Source of the DNA: an uncultured Psychrosphaera sp.
Lineage (GTDB): Bacteria > Pseudomonadota > Gammaproteobacteria > Enterobacterales > Alteromonadaceae
Direction of reading: 5' to 3'
Length of the DNA stretch: 64,000 nt
Assembly (NCBI RefSeq): GCF_947500655.1
Contig: NZ_CANMSK010000002.1
Location: 124,001-188,000, forward strand
Below the pieces are notes generated by a model. The model did no database searches and had not been told where the DNA came from. It saw only the letters and a list, made by a program, of their open reading frames with translations. The position numbers and the translations under genes were made by a program. Numbering within the stretch: the stretch's first letter is position 1; every line of letters starts with the position of its first letter. Positions 1 through 9,990 of the stretch are shown here, one piece after another.

Positions 1-2
1 TC

Positions 3-257
3 GCATTTTATTGGATGGATATAACCGAAGGATGGGGGCATTTGGTTGGAAATGTTAATGGCCAGCTTATGGATTGTGTGTATTTTTCATTCACGGTTTA
101 CACTACCGTTGGTTTTGGTGATATTGAACCTCATGGTCCTTTACGATATTTAACTGGAATTGAGTCATTAACCGGACTTATGTTAATCACATGGACTGCT
201 TCATTTTTGTACCTAGAAATGCAGAGATATTGGAGCCAAGATCTAAACGTTGACTAG
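3..257 (+). CDS. Ion channel protein, C-terminal part (K+ channel-like pore), cut by window edge
   Basis: The reading frame is open from base 3 and ends with TAG at 255-257, so the gene starts upstream of the window. An internal ATG lies at 15, but the codons before it are also open. The visible part carries a pore helix and the selectivity-filter motif TTVGFGD followed by a hydrophobic segment (GLMLITWTASFLYLEM). This is the layout of the Ion_trans_2 (two-TM potassium channel) family: pore loop, then inner helix. The protein ends soon after the inner helix, so no C-terminal RCK/TrkA-N domain follows. Ion selectivity is inferred only from the filter motif. A relic of another gene begins immediately downstream. 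Confidence 0.75.
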   Translation, partial: AFYWMDITEGWGHLVGNVNGQLMDCVYFSFTVYTTVGFGDIEPHGPLRYLTGIESLTGLMLITWTASFLYLEMQRYWSQDLNVD

Positions 258-258
258 T

Positions 259-380
259 GAAATTAAACCCAGGCGTGGAATTGGCAATAATGTGTGGTTG
301 CATCTGGTGCCGTAGTAACAAAAAGCTTTGGTGATAGTGTGGCAATCCGGCTAGAGTTCTTAAATAAATACCAGAGCTAG
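259..380 (+). pseudogene. Relic of a hexapeptide-repeat (left-handed beta-helix) acyltransferase, 3' end
   Basis: Two adjoining frames together encode the typical C-terminal rungs of a LacA/NodL/WcaF-type acyltransferase. First frame, about 259-297: PRRGIGNNVW. Second frame, about 300-380: ASGAVVTKSFGDSVAI, ending in TAG at 378-380. The family pattern is IGxNVWIGxGAVVTKSF, so a frameshift near 298 and loss of everything upstream are needed to explain the sequence. No start codon or ribosome site fits. This is read by eye from motif similarity, and the fragment is short. Confidence 0.5.
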
Positions 381-441
381 CGCAATAGCTAAGACTCAGT
401 GAGAGGTATTTTATTTAGGCACTTATTAATGGAGGAATACT

Positions 442-1104
442 GTGATTTCAAAGTTACCCCGTTGGGTAGAATACGGTTCATTTTTACTGGCTTTAGTTGC
501 TGGGTTAGTTAACTCTATTGGTTTGTTAGGTTTTAAACATCAGGCAATCTCTCATTTGTCTGGTATCACCACGCTTGTTGGTACTGGGATTGTAAACTCC
601 TCCATATTTGATGTTCTGCACTTAGTTATTGTTCTTGTTAGTTTCTTAATTGGTTCTGCGGTTTCTGGCTATTTCCTCCATGGCGGAGCACTAAAGCTAG
701 GGCGGAATTACAGTAGTTTATTACTTTTGGAAGCTGGTTTATTGTTAGGAACTATTTACTTCTTAACTAACGATTCCTTGTTTGGTCATTATCTAGCATC
801 TGCCGCTTGTGGTTTACAAAATGCGTTAGCAACCCGATACAGTGGCGCCGTTGTTCGCACCACACATGTCACCGGAATCTTTACCGATTTAGGCATTATG
901 CTTGGCTTAAAATTAAAAGGTGAAGACTTTGATAGCCGCAAAGCATTATTGTTCTTATTAATCATTCTTGGTTTTATTTTAGGCGGAGTTTGTGGTGCGT
1001 ATTTATTTGCGCTAATGAAGTTTTATGCTTTATCTGTCCCAGCAGGAATTTGTTTATTGTTAGCCTTAGCATATGCAATATACAGCTCTAGAGTAAATGA
1101 ATAG
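442..1104 (+). CDS. YoaK/DUF1275 family membrane protein
   Basis: A 220-residue, almost wholly hydrophobic protein with about six predicted membrane segments. The conserved DUF1275 pattern is visible: an N-terminal GLVNSIGLLGF stretch, then HLSGITTLVGTG, and a central AACGLQNALATRYSGAVVRTTHVTG block. The start is GTG at 442, chosen because GGAGG at 431-435 is correctly spaced and no better ATG exists. The biochemical function of this family is unknown. It lies alone on the plus strand, facing the minus-strand cys operon. No signal for regulation was seen. Confidence 0.85.
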   Translation: MISKLPRWVEYGSFLLALVAGLVNSIGLLGFKHQAISHLSGITTLVGTGIVNSSIFDVLHLVIVLVSFLIGSAVSGYFLHGGALKLGRNYSSLLLLEAGLLLGTIYFLTNDSLFGHYLASAACGLQNALATRYSGAVVRTTHVTGIFTDLGIMLGLKLKGEDFDSRKALLFLLIILGFILGGVCGAYLFALMKFYALSVPAGICLLLALAYAIYSSRVNE

Positions 1105-1150
1105 TCGAGTAAGAATTATCGATGATAGCGTAACACTTGATTCTAGTGGC

Positions 1151-2062
1151 TTATGCAGCCTGCTCTTGTTTTGCTTTTATTTGAGCTGCGTTTATTTGAG
1201 CTTCAATGGCTAATCGCGCAAGTTCTTGTTCGGCGTGTTGATCCGCTAGTCCATTATTCAATTGTTCATATAAATTCACAACTTCCCCCACAATGATCAA
1301 TGCAGGTGAGCCAATTTGGTGAGTTTGCACTAATTCATCTAAGGTATTTAATGTACCAATTACTACTCTTTGATCCGGTCTTGTGCCTTTTTCAATAATC
1401 GCTACCGGTGTATCGGCTGCACGACCATGTTTGATTAACTGGCTTTTGATTTCAGGGCTTTGAATAATACCCATATAAATGACTAAGGTTTGGTTTGCAC
1501 TTGCCAGAGACTGCCAATTTGTATCCGAACTTGTGTCAGTCGCCTTTTTAAGGTGACCCGTTACAAACTGCAATGACTGAGCATAATCTCTATGCGTTAA
1601 CGGAATACCAACTGCTGCAGAACACGCTGCTGCTGCGGTAATTCCCGGAATAACTTGGTAAGCAATATTGTTTTTTGCTAACAGTTGAGCTTCTTCACCA
1701 CCGCGGCCATAAATATAAGGATCGCCGCCTTTTAAGCGACAAATCACTTTGCCTGTTTTAGCTAGATCAACAAGGAGCTGATTTATTTGTTCTTGCGGTA
1801 AGGTGTGATTTCCTGCTTTTTTACCAACTGAAATATACTCAGCGTCTTGACGGCACAAAGATAAAATTTCGTCAGTAATTAAGGCGTCATATACAATAAC
1901 GTCAGCCGTTTGCATTATTCTTAAAGCTTTAATGGTTAATAAGTCAGGATCACCGGGACCGCCACCAACTAAGAAAACCTGACTATTAGTCTGGTTTAAT
2001 TGGCTGCTCGGCTGAGCAATATTATTACTATTAAAGTTAAAAGAAGTAGGCTGACTCTTCAT
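1151..2062 (-). CDS. cobA: Uroporphyrinogen-III C-methyltransferase (SUMT)
   Basis: The enzyme methylates uroporphyrinogen III at C2 and C7 to give precorrin-2, the first step to the siroheme needed by CysI. Family signatures are clear: the N-terminal VGGGPGDPDLLT glycine-rich SAM site, YDALI, and the hallmark KGGDPYIYGRGGEEA. It corresponds to the C-terminal half of enterobacterial CysG; the dehydrogenase/chelatase half is absent here. Two starts are possible: GTG at 2077, overlapping the cysH end, and ATG at 2062, one base after the cysH stop (TAG-C-ATG). I prefer the ATG. It is the last gene of the cysJ-cysI-cysH-cobA operon, which fits a siroheme supply role. The C-terminal tail (AIEAQINAAQIKAKQEQ) is Ala/Gln-rich and beyond the core domain. 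Confidence 0.9.
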   Translation of the reverse strand: MKSQPTSFNFNSNNIAQPSSQLNQTNSQVFLVGGGPGDPDLLTIKALRIMQTADVIVYDALITDEILSLCRQDAEYISVGKKAGNHTLPQEQINQLLVDLAKTGKVICRLKGGDPYIYGRGGEEAQLLAKNNIAYQVIPGITAAAACSAAVGIPLTHRDYAQSLQFVTGHLKKATDTSSDTNWQSLASANQTLVIYMGIIQSPEIKSQLIKHGRAADTPVAIIEKGTRPDQRVVIGTLNTLDELVQTHQIGSPALIIVGEVVNLYEQLNNGLADQHAEQELARLAIEAQINAAQIKAKQEQAA

Positions 2063-2063
2063 G

Positions 2064-2837
2064 CTAAATACCGCCACCGGCTACATTTTCATGCAAACCA
2101 CATTCACGACTGAGACCAAAAAATCGTGTTTCTTCTTCTGTCATACCGGGTTCAAGCTTACGTGTTGTTTGCTTGTCACCAACAGACACATAACCTTCTT
2201 CCCATAGTGGATGGTAAGGTAAGTCATGTTTTTGCAAATATTGATAAATGTCTTTATTGGTCCATTCCAAAATAGGATGTACTTTAAGAACTGGTTTATC
2301 ATCACCGCGAATAAAACTGTACTCAGTCACATTTTTATTCGCGCGGCTGCTTGACTGCCCAGCACGAATACCACTAAACCAAACACCAACATCCAACTCT
2401 TCAAGCGCACGATTCATAGGTTCAACTTTGTTCATTTGATTATACTGTTTTAAACCAGCTTCACCTTTTTCCCAAAGTTTTCCAAAACGAGCTTCTTGCC
2501 ATGCAGGAGTTAACGCAGAGCGATACACCTTCAAGTTAAGGCTTAAACGTTCAGTTAGTTGATCAATAAATTGATAAGTCTCGTCAAATAAATAACCCGT
2601 GTCGGTTAAAATCACTGGAATATCTGGTTTAACTTGCGTGACCATGTGCAACATAACCGCAGCTTGAATACCAAAGCTAGATGATAATGTAATTTGCTCG
2701 GGTAAATTTTCTACACACCAAGCAACACGTTGCTCGGCAGTAAGCGGGGTTAATACCGCATTAATTTCCTCAAGGTTTGTTAGCAACTCAGCCCTTTGTT
2801 TTGTAATACCAGTATTCTTATCAATGGCTTTAGTCAT
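2064..2837 (-). CDS. cysH: Phosphoadenylylsulfate (PAPS) reductase
   Basis: Reduces PAPS to sulfite with thioredoxin in assimilatory sulfate reduction. The 257-residue protein has the PP-loop-like [10 protein letters not shown] near residue 53 and the catalytic C-terminal motif ECGLH, five residues before the HENVAGGGI end. Only this one conserved Cys is present in the place where APS reductases of the [4Fe-4S] type carry extra CC pairs, so PAPS is the likely substrate. ATG at 2837 is preceded by AGGA at good spacing. Position between cysI and cobA matches the enterobacterial cysJIH order. Confidence 0.95.
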   Translation of the reverse strand: MTKAIDKNTGITKQRAELLTNLEEINAVLTPLTAEQRVAWCVENLPEQITLSSSFGIQAAVMLHMVTQVKPDIPVILTDTGYLFDETYQFIDQLTERLSLNLKVYRSALTPAWQEARFGKLWEKGEAGLKQYNQMNKVEPMNRALEELDVGVWFSGIRAGQSSSRANKNVTEYSFIRGDDKPVLKVHPILEWTNKDIYQYLQKHDLPYHPLWEEGYVSVGDKQTTRKLEPGMTEEETRFFGLSRECGLHENVAGGGI

Positions 2838-2877
2838 AATTTATTTCCTAAAAGGAGCTGATAACAGCCCTAATTTG

Positions 2878-4611
2878 TTAGGCATGAAAGTCAGTTTTTG
2901 AGACTTTCACTTCAGCGACAATTTCCTTGCGGATCACAAAGTCACCAAAGCATTCACCTTCAACGCGATCTTTCGCCCATAAGCCAATAAGCTCGTCGAA
3001 TGCCGCTAGATATACATCTTCCGATACGTTTTCTAAATACAGTTTTGGTACTCGAGTACCTTGACGGTTACCACCTAAATACACATTATATTTACCAGGT
3101 CCTTTGCCAACTAAACCAATTTCAGCCAACATTGCACGGCCACAACCATTTGGACAACCAACAACACGTAAAATTATGTTGTCGTTAGCAATGTCATGTT
3201 TAGCAAGTAACGCTTCTGTTTGCTCAACTAAGGTTGGCAAATAACGTTCAGCTTCTGCCATTGCTAATGGGCAAGTTGGGAAAGACACACACGCCATAGA
3301 ATTTTTACGTTGCTCAGTGTGACTGTCGTCAATTAGACCGTGCTCACGAGCAATTTTTTCTATGATGTCTTTTTGATCTGCAGGTACACCCGCAATAATT
3401 AAATTTTGGTTTGCCGTCATGCGGAAATCACCTTGGTGAATTTCTGCAATTTTACGACAACCAGTTTTCAGTGTTTTATCTGGGTAATCTAAAATACGAC
3501 CACTTTGAATAAACAAAGTTAAATGATGTTTGCCATCAATGCCGTCAACCCAACCAATACGATCGCCGCGATGAGTAAATTCAAATGGACGACTGTCTTC
3601 AAATTTCACACCAGAGCGAGCTTCAACTTCAGCTTTAAATGCTGCAACGCCATAGTTATCTAATGTATATTTGGTTTTCGCATTTTTACGATTAGAACGA
3701 TTACCCCAATCACGCTGTACAGATACAACATGTTCAGCAATCGCCAATGTATGCTCAGCAGGGATGAAACCAAAGTCATCAGCTCTACGTGGGTAAGTGT
3801 TTACGTCGCCATGAGTCATGGCCAAACCACCACCGACTAATACGTTAAAACCAACTAACTTACCGTCTTCAGCAATAGCCACAAAGTTTAAGTCATTTGC
3901 ATGAATATCCACTTCGTTATCCGGTGGGATAGTGACTGTGGTTTTAAACTTACGAGGCAAATAAGTAGAACCTAAAATTGGCTCCTCAGTTGTCTCAGAC
4001 TTTTCACCGTCTAACCAAATTTCAGCATAGGCTTTAGTTTTTGGTAACAAATGCTCAGATATTTTCTTAGCCCATTCATAAGCTTCTTGATGTAACTCAG
4101 ACTGCACCGGGTTAGCTGTACAAAGTACATTACGGTTAACATCACCAGCGGTTGCAATTGAGTCGATACCAACGCCATCTAGCATTTGGTGCATGCCTTT
4201 AATATGCGGCTTTAATACACCGTGAAACTGAAACGTTTGACGTGTGGTTAAGCGAATGCTGCCGTAAGACGTTTTATCATCAGCAAATTTGTCTATTGCT
4301 AACCATTGTTCTGGTTTGATAATTCCGCCAGGCATACGTGCGCGTAACATTACATTATGTAGCGGTTCCAATTTTTGCTTAGCACGTTCTGGTCGAATAT
4401 CTCGGTCATCTTGCTGATACATGCCGTGAAAACGGATCAGTTGGAAGTTATCTGCTGTGAAACCACCCGTTAATTGATCGCCAAGATCAGGTTCAATTGT
4501 CCCGCGTAAAAAGTTACTTTGGCCTTTTAAGCGTTCGTTATCAGCAAATTTTGCATCTGGATCGTGTTTACTGTTTTTCTTAAATTCAGTGTTATCTATT
4601 TTATTACTCAC
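2878..4611 (-). CDS. cysI: Sulfite reductase [NADPH] hemoprotein beta subunit
   Basis: Catalyses six-electron reduction of sulfite to sulfide using siroheme and a [4Fe-4S] cluster, taking electrons from CysJ. The 577-residue length is usual. The cluster/siroheme ligands are visible near the C-terminus as [11 protein letters not shown] (Cx5C) and VGCPNGCGR (Cx3C). The N-terminal half has LRARMPGG and [11 protein letters not shown], typical of the nitrite/sulfite reductase ferredoxin-like domain. The start is GTG at 4611, with AGGAAA just upstream. It lies 52 bp after cysJ and 40 bp before cysH, so one transcript is likely. Confidence 0.97.
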   Translation of the reverse strand: MSNKIDNTEFKKNSKHDPDAKFADNERLKGQSNFLRGTIEPDLGDQLTGGFTADNFQLIRFHGMYQQDDRDIRPERAKQKLEPLHNVMLRARMPGGIIKPEQWLAIDKFADDKTSYGSIRLTTRQTFQFHGVLKPHIKGMHQMLDGVGIDSIATAGDVNRNVLCTANPVQSELHQEAYEWAKKISEHLLPKTKAYAEIWLDGEKSETTEEPILGSTYLPRKFKTTVTIPPDNEVDIHANDLNFVAIAEDGKLVGFNVLVGGGLAMTHGDVNTYPRRADDFGFIPAEHTLAIAEHVVSVQRDWGNRSNRKNAKTKYTLDNYGVAAFKAEVEARSGVKFEDSRPFEFTHRGDRIGWVDGIDGKHHLTLFIQSGRILDYPDKTLKTGCRKIAEIHQGDFRMTANQNLIIAGVPADQKDIIEKIAREHGLIDDSHTEQRKNSMACVSFPTCPLAMAEAERYLPTLVEQTEALLAKHDIANDNIILRVVGCPNGCGRAMLAEIGLVGKGPGKYNVYLGGNRQGTRVPKLYLENVSEDVYLAAFDELIGLWAKDRVEGECFGDFVIRKEIVAEVKVSKTDFHA

Positions 4612-4663
4612 GTTCTTTCCTAAATTCTGTTGTCTTTGGCGTTTTAGCTACAGGCAAAACGAT

Positions 4664-6487
4664 TTAATAAACATCTTTCTGATAACGATTAGTGCTGCGC
4701 AAATCTTTTAAGTATTGCTCAGCTTGTTCATCGTTTTTACCGCCGTGGGCTTTTACAATATCTAGCAATACTTGGTGTACGTCTTTTGCCATGTGATTTG
4801 CATCACCACATACATAAAAATGAGCACCTTGTTCTAACCATGCAAATACTCCAGCACCTTGCTCGCGTAGACGGTCTTGTACGTAAATTTTCTCAGCTTG
4901 GTCACGACTGAATGCTAAGTCGACATTTGTTAACAAACCAGACTTCACATAACCTTGAACTTCCACTTGATATAAAAAGTCTTGAGTAAAGTTTGGATTA
5001 CCAAAAAATAGCCAGTTCTTACCTTCTGAGCCACGCGCATCACGTTCTTGTAAAAATGCTCTAAATGGTGCGATACCAGTACCTGGGCCTACCATGATCA
5101 TTGGCGTATTATCATCACTTGGTAAACGGAAATTGTCGTTGTGTTCAACAAAAACCTTAACCGATGCACCTTCTTCAGCACGACGCGCTAAGTAACCTGA
5201 ACAACCACCTAAGTGCTCGCTGTCAAAGGCATCAAATGCAACTAAACCAACGGTTAAATGTACTTCTTCTTCAACTTCAGTTTGGCTAGAGGCAATTGAA
5301 TATAAACGAGCTTGTAATTTACGAGCGCAATCAACTAATACTTGAGCATCTAGTTTTGCTGGGTTTTGAGCTATAACATCAAAGATTTGGCGTGCTTCTA
5401 TATATTCACGAAGCGCGGCTTTATCTTCTGCAATTTTCAATAACTCAGCGTTGTTAGTTGCTTGTGCGTATTTTTCTACAAAGCCAGGATAAGATTGAGT
5501 TAGCTCTAATTTTTCAATTAATGCTTGGCGTACCGATAATGTTTCATTACCAAGGGTAACGTTTTCTGTACCTGTTAATTCAACTTGCTTTAATAATTCA
5601 TCAACTAGGTTTTCATCATTTAAGAAGTAAACACCTAATGCATCACCAGTTTGGTAAGTAATACCTGAGTCTTCTAATGAAATTTCCACATGACGGACAT
5701 CTTTCGTTGAATCTCGACCAGTGATTTTTTGCACAACCGATAATTCGGCAGCAAAAGGATTTTTCTTGCTGTATTGGCTTGTTTGAGCAGAAACTGATGT
5801 TCCGGCAACAGGCGCTACTTGGCCGCTTTGTTGGCTTGCTTTTAAGTCAGGTTCAAATGCATCTACTGCACTACTTATCCATATTGCAGCTGCATCGTCA
5901 TAATCAACATCAAGCTCTGCACGAGGCACAATAGCTTGAGCGCCTAGGGCTGTTAATTTTTCTTCAAAGTCGATAGCGGTTTGGCAGAAAAATTCGTAAC
6001 TTGAGTCCCCAAGACCAATAACAGCTACTTTTACACCGTCTAATTTAGGCGCTTTTTTAGAGCTTAAAAACTCATGTAGGTTTTCTGCATCTTCTGGTGG
6101 TTCACCCTCACCGTAAGTAGATACGGCAATCGCTATGAATTTTTCTTTTTTAAGTTGATTTGGTTTGAAATCAGCCATGTTAACTAATTTAACCGCTAAG
6201 CCACGAGATTCAGCTTGGGCTTTCAATTGATTAGCCACGCCTTTAGCATTACCGGTTTGTGAACCATATAAAATGGTTAACACAGATGCTTCAGTTGCTT
6301 GAGAGGCAATGCCTGCAACTTGATTGCTTGGTGAACCTGCATTTGCGCTCGCGGCTAAATAACCACTTATCCAAGCTTGTTGGATAGGATCTAAGGTGCT
6401 GACCAATTTTTGTAGGTCGCTCACTTGCTGCGCAGATAAAGGCGAAGCAGCTTGATTCATTTGTTGTATAAGTTGTGCAGGGCTCAT
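4664..6487 (-). CDS. cysJ: Sulfite reductase [NADPH] flavoprotein alpha subunit
   Basis: Transfers electrons from NADPH via FAD and FMN to CysI. Domain order: an N-terminal region, an FMN-binding flavodoxin domain (ILYGSQTGNAKGVA and STYGEGEPPEDAE), the FAD-binding domain with RLYSIASS, and the NADPH-binding domain (GPGTGIAPFRAFLQER and YVCGDANHMAKDV) ending in the conserved aromatic tail KDVY. At 607 residues it is full length. It is the first gene of the cysJ-cysI-cysH-cobA operon, so the promoter should lie in the gap upstream (6488-6831). CysB control would be expected from the pathway, but no operator was recognised. Confidence 0.97.
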   Translation of the reverse strand: MSPAQLIQQMNQAASPLSAQQVSDLQKLVSTLDPIQQAWISGYLAASANAGSPSNQVAGIASQATEASVLTILYGSQTGNAKGVANQLKAQAESRGLAVKLVNMADFKPNQLKKEKFIAIAVSTYGEGEPPEDAENLHEFLSSKKAPKLDGVKVAVIGLGDSSYEFFCQTAIDFEEKLTALGAQAIVPRAELDVDYDDAAAIWISSAVDAFEPDLKASQQSGQVAPVAGTSVSAQTSQYSKKNPFAAELSVVQKITGRDSTKDVRHVEISLEDSGITYQTGDALGVYFLNDENLVDELLKQVELTGTENVTLGNETLSVRQALIEKLELTQSYPGFVEKYAQATNNAELLKIAEDKAALREYIEARQIFDVIAQNPAKLDAQVLVDCARKLQARLYSIASSQTEVEEEVHLTVGLVAFDAFDSEHLGGCSGYLARRAEEGASVKVFVEHNDNFRLPSDDNTPMIMVGPGTGIAPFRAFLQERDARGSEGKNWLFFGNPNFTQDFLYQVEVQGYVKSGLLTNVDLAFSRDQAEKIYVQDRLREQGAGVFAWLEQGAHFYVCGDANHMAKDVHQVLLDIVKAHGGKNDEQAEQYLKDLRSTNRYQKDVY

Positions 6488-6831
6488 GGGCTTAATACGG
6501 ATAATTTACAATGTACGGATTGTAAGAGTCTAGCCATATACTATAAAGTATCTAAATGCTTATATTTATTCTATTTTGTTATATAAGACTTAACCCCCTT
6601 TAAAATAAGGGTTATCTGAGAATTAACTTGGATATGACTTTTTACTATGAGATAGATCTTTTTATATTTATTGGCGTTTTAAGAGAAGAGGTAAAGGAGT
6701 ATAGGGAAATAATGCGGTGTTAATCTTAGCAACTAACACCGAGTATAATTGAGTAATGTACAGTAGAGCCGGTAACAAATATGCTTAGGCTCTAATAGTA
6801 AATACATTACTTACAGCAGTTCTAATCAGAT
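6488..6831. other. Intergenic region upstream of cysJ
   Basis: No gene is supported in these 344 bp. They should contain the minus-strand cys promoter. Two inverted repeats are visible: AACCC...GGGTT around 6591-6612 and CGGTGTTA/TAACACCG at 6715-6722 and 6734-6741. Neither is followed by a convincing T-tract. Their role is unknown. Confidence 0.5.
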
Positions 6832-7581
6832 TTAGAAACTTACTATGATAGTTGCAGAAGTTTCAGTATCTGTTTTCTCTAGACCTTCAGGAACATCAGT
6901 ATCCGTAGTTAGGGCAAAACCAAATTTCATTTTAATTGTTTCGTTAAGGCTAGAAACTAAAGCTGATTCAGCGATAGTACGAGTATTAGCCTCACCAGAT
7001 TCAACACTGACGTTTTGTTCAAATCTTGCGTTTTTAGAAATATCCCATACTAATGCAAGTGATCCCCTTACAATCGCGCCACTTTCTGTAACGCCATCTT
7101 GCGTTTCAGTTTCTGTAAAACCCGGACCAATGTTTAAGTCTAAAGAAAGAGCGTCGTCATGTATTGCTCTGAAACTATAACCAGCAGCTACCGTTGTATA
7201 TTGCTTATAACTACTAAATTCAGTATTGGTGTAGCTACCAAAAAGAAATGCAGCAGAAAACTCACCAAGAAGATAATCGCCCTGACCTGTTAATGCGTAT
7301 TGATTGGCTGTGTCTTCAGTATATGTACTGCCATCATCATCTGTTAACTCATCTTTTTTAACTAACGTATTAAATGTATATTTTTGTTTCCATGAATCTT
7401 TCTGGTGAGCAGCTGAGATTTTTGTGAATATAGATGAAGATTCAGTGTTACCAGTTGTGATCAATAAACCAAGCTCTGCAGCAATTTTCCATGAATCGTC
7501 AACTGGGGCTGGTTCTTCAGCGAATGAATTAAACGATAGTAAAGAGGATGTTAGTGCAGTGCACAACAATGTAGATTTCAT
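6832..7581 (-). CDS. DUF481 family outer-membrane beta-barrel protein (first of two paralogues)
   Basis: A 249-residue protein with a cleavable signal peptide (to about FNSFAEE). It is followed by the DUF481 hallmark GLLITTGNTESSSIFTKI, then alternating beta-strand sequence ending in a C-terminal aromatic residue (TIIVSF), as in outer-membrane barrels. YdiY-type proteins of this family have been called salt-induced outer-membrane proteins; the molecular function is not established. The next gene upstream (7723-8505) is a divergent paralogue in the same orientation. The 141-bp gap between them leaves room for a separate promoter. Confidence 0.85.
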   Translation of the reverse strand: MKSTLLCTALTSSLLSFNSFAEEPAPVDDSWKIAAELGLLITTGNTESSSIFTKISAAHQKDSWKQKYTFNTLVKKDELTDDDGSTYTEDTANQYALTGQGDYLLGEFSAAFLFGSYTNTEFSSYKQYTTVAAGYSFRAIHDDALSLDLNIGPGFTETETQDGVTESGAIVRGSLALVWDISKNARFEQNVSVESGEANTRTIAESALVSSLNETIKMKFGFALTTDTDVPEGLEKTDTETSATIIVSF

Positions 7582-7722
7582 AATGTACCTATGTATATGT
7601 AAAAATATTAAAAAAGATGTGTTTGTTCAGCGCAGAGTATAGATCGTTATTTAAAAAAGTTAGCTCAAAGGGAAATTATTTTATAAATAAATTTTTTTAA
7701 CAATTAAAAAAGTGTATTTGAA

Positions 7723-8505
7723 TTAGAAGTTTACTACTAAGGTTACCGATGTTTGTGTATTAAAATTGGCGGTACCATCATCAACATCATCATCTGACGT
7801 TGCTTGATAGCTCACTTTCATTAGCATGGAACCGTGAATTTTTGCTGTCAATGCACTTTCCATAACAACACGTGTATTGATGCTAGAAGTTTCAAAAGTG
7901 ACATTTTGAGTAAAACGAGAAGTACGGCTGACTCTCCAACTATAGATAGCAGAACCACGTACTACAGGGGCACTCTCCGTTGACCCGTTATCAGATTCAA
8001 TAAAGGTATAACCGGGTGCAACATTGACGTCTAATTTTATTAAACTGCCATCTATAGCTCTAAAGTTGTAACCCACAACCAGTGAAGAAATAGATCTGTA
8101 TTGTCCAAATCTATCAAATTCATTACCCCAGAATATTAAGGCTGATTTAGTGTCTGTTATTTTGTAATAACCTTCAGCATTGAGGGTATATCTTTCGTCC
8201 GAGGTTACTGAGGTTCGTTTATTGGTTTCGCTATCGATTTGGTCATATTGTATAAAAAGAGATTCAAATGTGTATTTATGGCGCCAATTATCCATTTCGT
8301 AATCGAGTGCTAACTTACTAAGAATAGAAGTAGATTCAGTGTTGCCTGTGGTAAATAAGGCACCAAATTCTGCATTGATATTTAATGTTGTATCGGTAAG
8401 TAATGGCTCAAGTTTATACAAACTATTTTCATCGACCAAGCGCGCGAACGAGAAAGGCGCAGTAAAGAGCAAAATAAATACAATAATATAATTAAGAAAT
8501 TTCAT
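7723..8505 (-). CDS. DUF481 family outer-membrane beta-barrel protein (second paralogue)
   Basis: A 260-residue protein with an N-terminal signal peptide (hydrophobic YIIVFILLFTAPFSFA) and the family motif GALFTTGNTESTSILSKL. It aligns along its length with the neighbouring 249-residue protein: WRHKYTFESLF against WKQKYTFNTLV, GYNFRAID against GYSFRAIH, and a C-terminal VTLVVNF. It is therefore a tandem duplicate that has diverged. Both are expected in the outer membrane. Substrate and role are unknown. Confidence 0.85.
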   Translation of the reverse strand: MKFLNYIIVFILLFTAPFSFARLVDENSLYKLEPLLTDTTLNINAEFGALFTTGNTESTSILSKLALDYEMDNWRHKYTFESLFIQYDQIDSETNKRTSVTSDERYTLNAEGYYKITDTKSALIFWGNEFDRFGQYRSISSLVVGYNFRAIDGSLIKLDVNVAPGYTFIESDNGSTESAPVVRGSAIYSWRVSRTSRFTQNVTFETSSINTRVVMESALTAKIHGSMLMKVSYQATSDDDVDDGTANFNTQTSVTLVVNF

Positions 8506-8729
8506 TTTTAATTAGGTAGTCAACAAGTAACAGGCCGCATATTTTACATACAAGTACAAGGCGAGCGCAATTAGTTAAAACCCTTAAATAAATATAAATA
8601 TTCAATAATTGCTGAATTTCTCAGTTTGTTTATTTGTGGTTATCAATTATTAGCATAAGTATTCGTTGTTAAGCGCACTGATATAAGGGAAAATTACGCC
8701 TGATTTATAATATTCGGTATTTTACTTTT

Positions 8730-9920
8730 ATGGCTAACACACATTTTGATGTAATTATTATTGGCGCAGGTGCCGCAGGATTAATGTGTGCTGCACAGGC
8801 AGGATATCGTGGCAGAAATGTTTTAGTGTTAGATCACGCCAAACAGGCTGGTAAAAAAGTCCTTATCTCTGGTGGCGGTCGTTGTAATTTCACCAATATG
8901 GATGTTGAGCCAAGTAACTATATTTGCAGTAACCCACACTTTGTAAAATCTGCTTTGTCCCGTTATACCCAATGGGACTTTTTAGGCTTAATAGCCAAAT
9001 ATAATGTGGCCTACCATGAGCGTGATTTTGGCCAGCTGTTTTGTGACGACAGCGCCAAAGATATCGTGAATATACTGGTTAGTGAATGCCAAGAGGCAGG
9101 CGCAAAAATCCAATTACGCACTGACATTTTAGCCATAGAAAAAACGAGCGACAAATACCAAATTAAAACTAGCCAACTTAACTATACCTGTGAATCGTTA
9201 GTTATCGCTTGCGGTGGCTTATCTATGCCAAAACTTGGCGCAACACCATTTGGTTATAAAGTGGCAGAGCAGTTTGGTTTGTCCGTATTACCAACTCGTG
9301 CAGGTTTAGTGCCTTTTACTTTGCATGACCATGATAAAGAAAAATACCAAGACTTATCTGGCGTAAGTATCCCAACCAGAATTGAGTCGAAAGACGGAAC
9401 CAGCTTTGCCGCTGACATGTTATTTACTCACCGTGGATTATCAGGCCCTGTGGTATTGCAAATATCTAACTACTGGCTAGCGGGAGAAGCAGTAAGTATA
9501 GACTTACTACCCAATATAGACTTAACAGCAGAACTAACGCAGCAAAGAGAAAATCACCCAAATCAAAGCGTAAAAAACACTTTGGCATTATGGTTACCAA
9601 AACGTTTTGTAGAAGCCTTAATAGAGTCAAAACAAATTACCGACAAACCATTAAAACAACTAGATCATAAAGAGTTTGACGGCTTAATTCACACCATTAA
9701 CAACTGGCAAGTAAAACCAAACGGCACAGAAGGTTATAGAACTGCAGAGGTAACATTAGGCGGTGTGGACACAGATCAATTATCCTCAAAAACCATGGAA
9801 TGCAAAGACGTAAAAGGCTTATATTTTATAGGCGAAGTTACAGACGTAACCGGCTGGTTAGGCGGCTACAACTTCCAATGGGCATGGGCATGCGGCTGGG
9901 CTGCAGGGCAGAGTGTTTAG
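8730..9920 (+). CDS. HI0933/YhiN-family FAD-dependent oxidoreductase
   Basis: A 396-residue flavoprotein with an N-terminal Rossmann motif DVIIIGAGAAGLMCA, the family signature KKVLISGGGRCNFTN around residues 45-60, and the C-terminal FAD-contacting block GGVDTDQLSSKTMECK...GLYFIGEVTDVTGWLGGYNFQ. Length and motif order match the HI0933 family throughout. The physiological substrate of the family is unknown. It is transcribed alone; the gap upstream (8506-8729) holds no gene and should contain its promoter. Confidence 0.9.
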   Translation: MANTHFDVIIIGAGAAGLMCAAQAGYRGRNVLVLDHAKQAGKKVLISGGGRCNFTNMDVEPSNYICSNPHFVKSALSRYTQWDFLGLIAKYNVAYHERDFGQLFCDDSAKDIVNILVSECQEAGAKIQLRTDILAIEKTSDKYQIKTSQLNYTCESLVIACGGLSMPKLGATPFGYKVAEQFGLSVLPTRAGLVPFTLHDHDKEKYQDLSGVSIPTRIESKDGTSFAADMLFTHRGLSGPVVLQISNYWLAGEAVSIDLLPNIDLTAELTQQRENHPNQSVKNTLALWLPKRFVEALIESKQITDKPLKQLDHKEFDGLIHTINNWQVKPNGTEGYRTAEVTLGGVDTDQLSSKTMECKDVKGLYFIGEVTDVTGWLGGYNFQWAWACGWAAGQSV

Positions 9921-9990
9921 TTGATGCTAACTAGACTAATAACGGTTAAATAATTTCATCCTGAAGTGATATTATCCTAATATCTCTATC

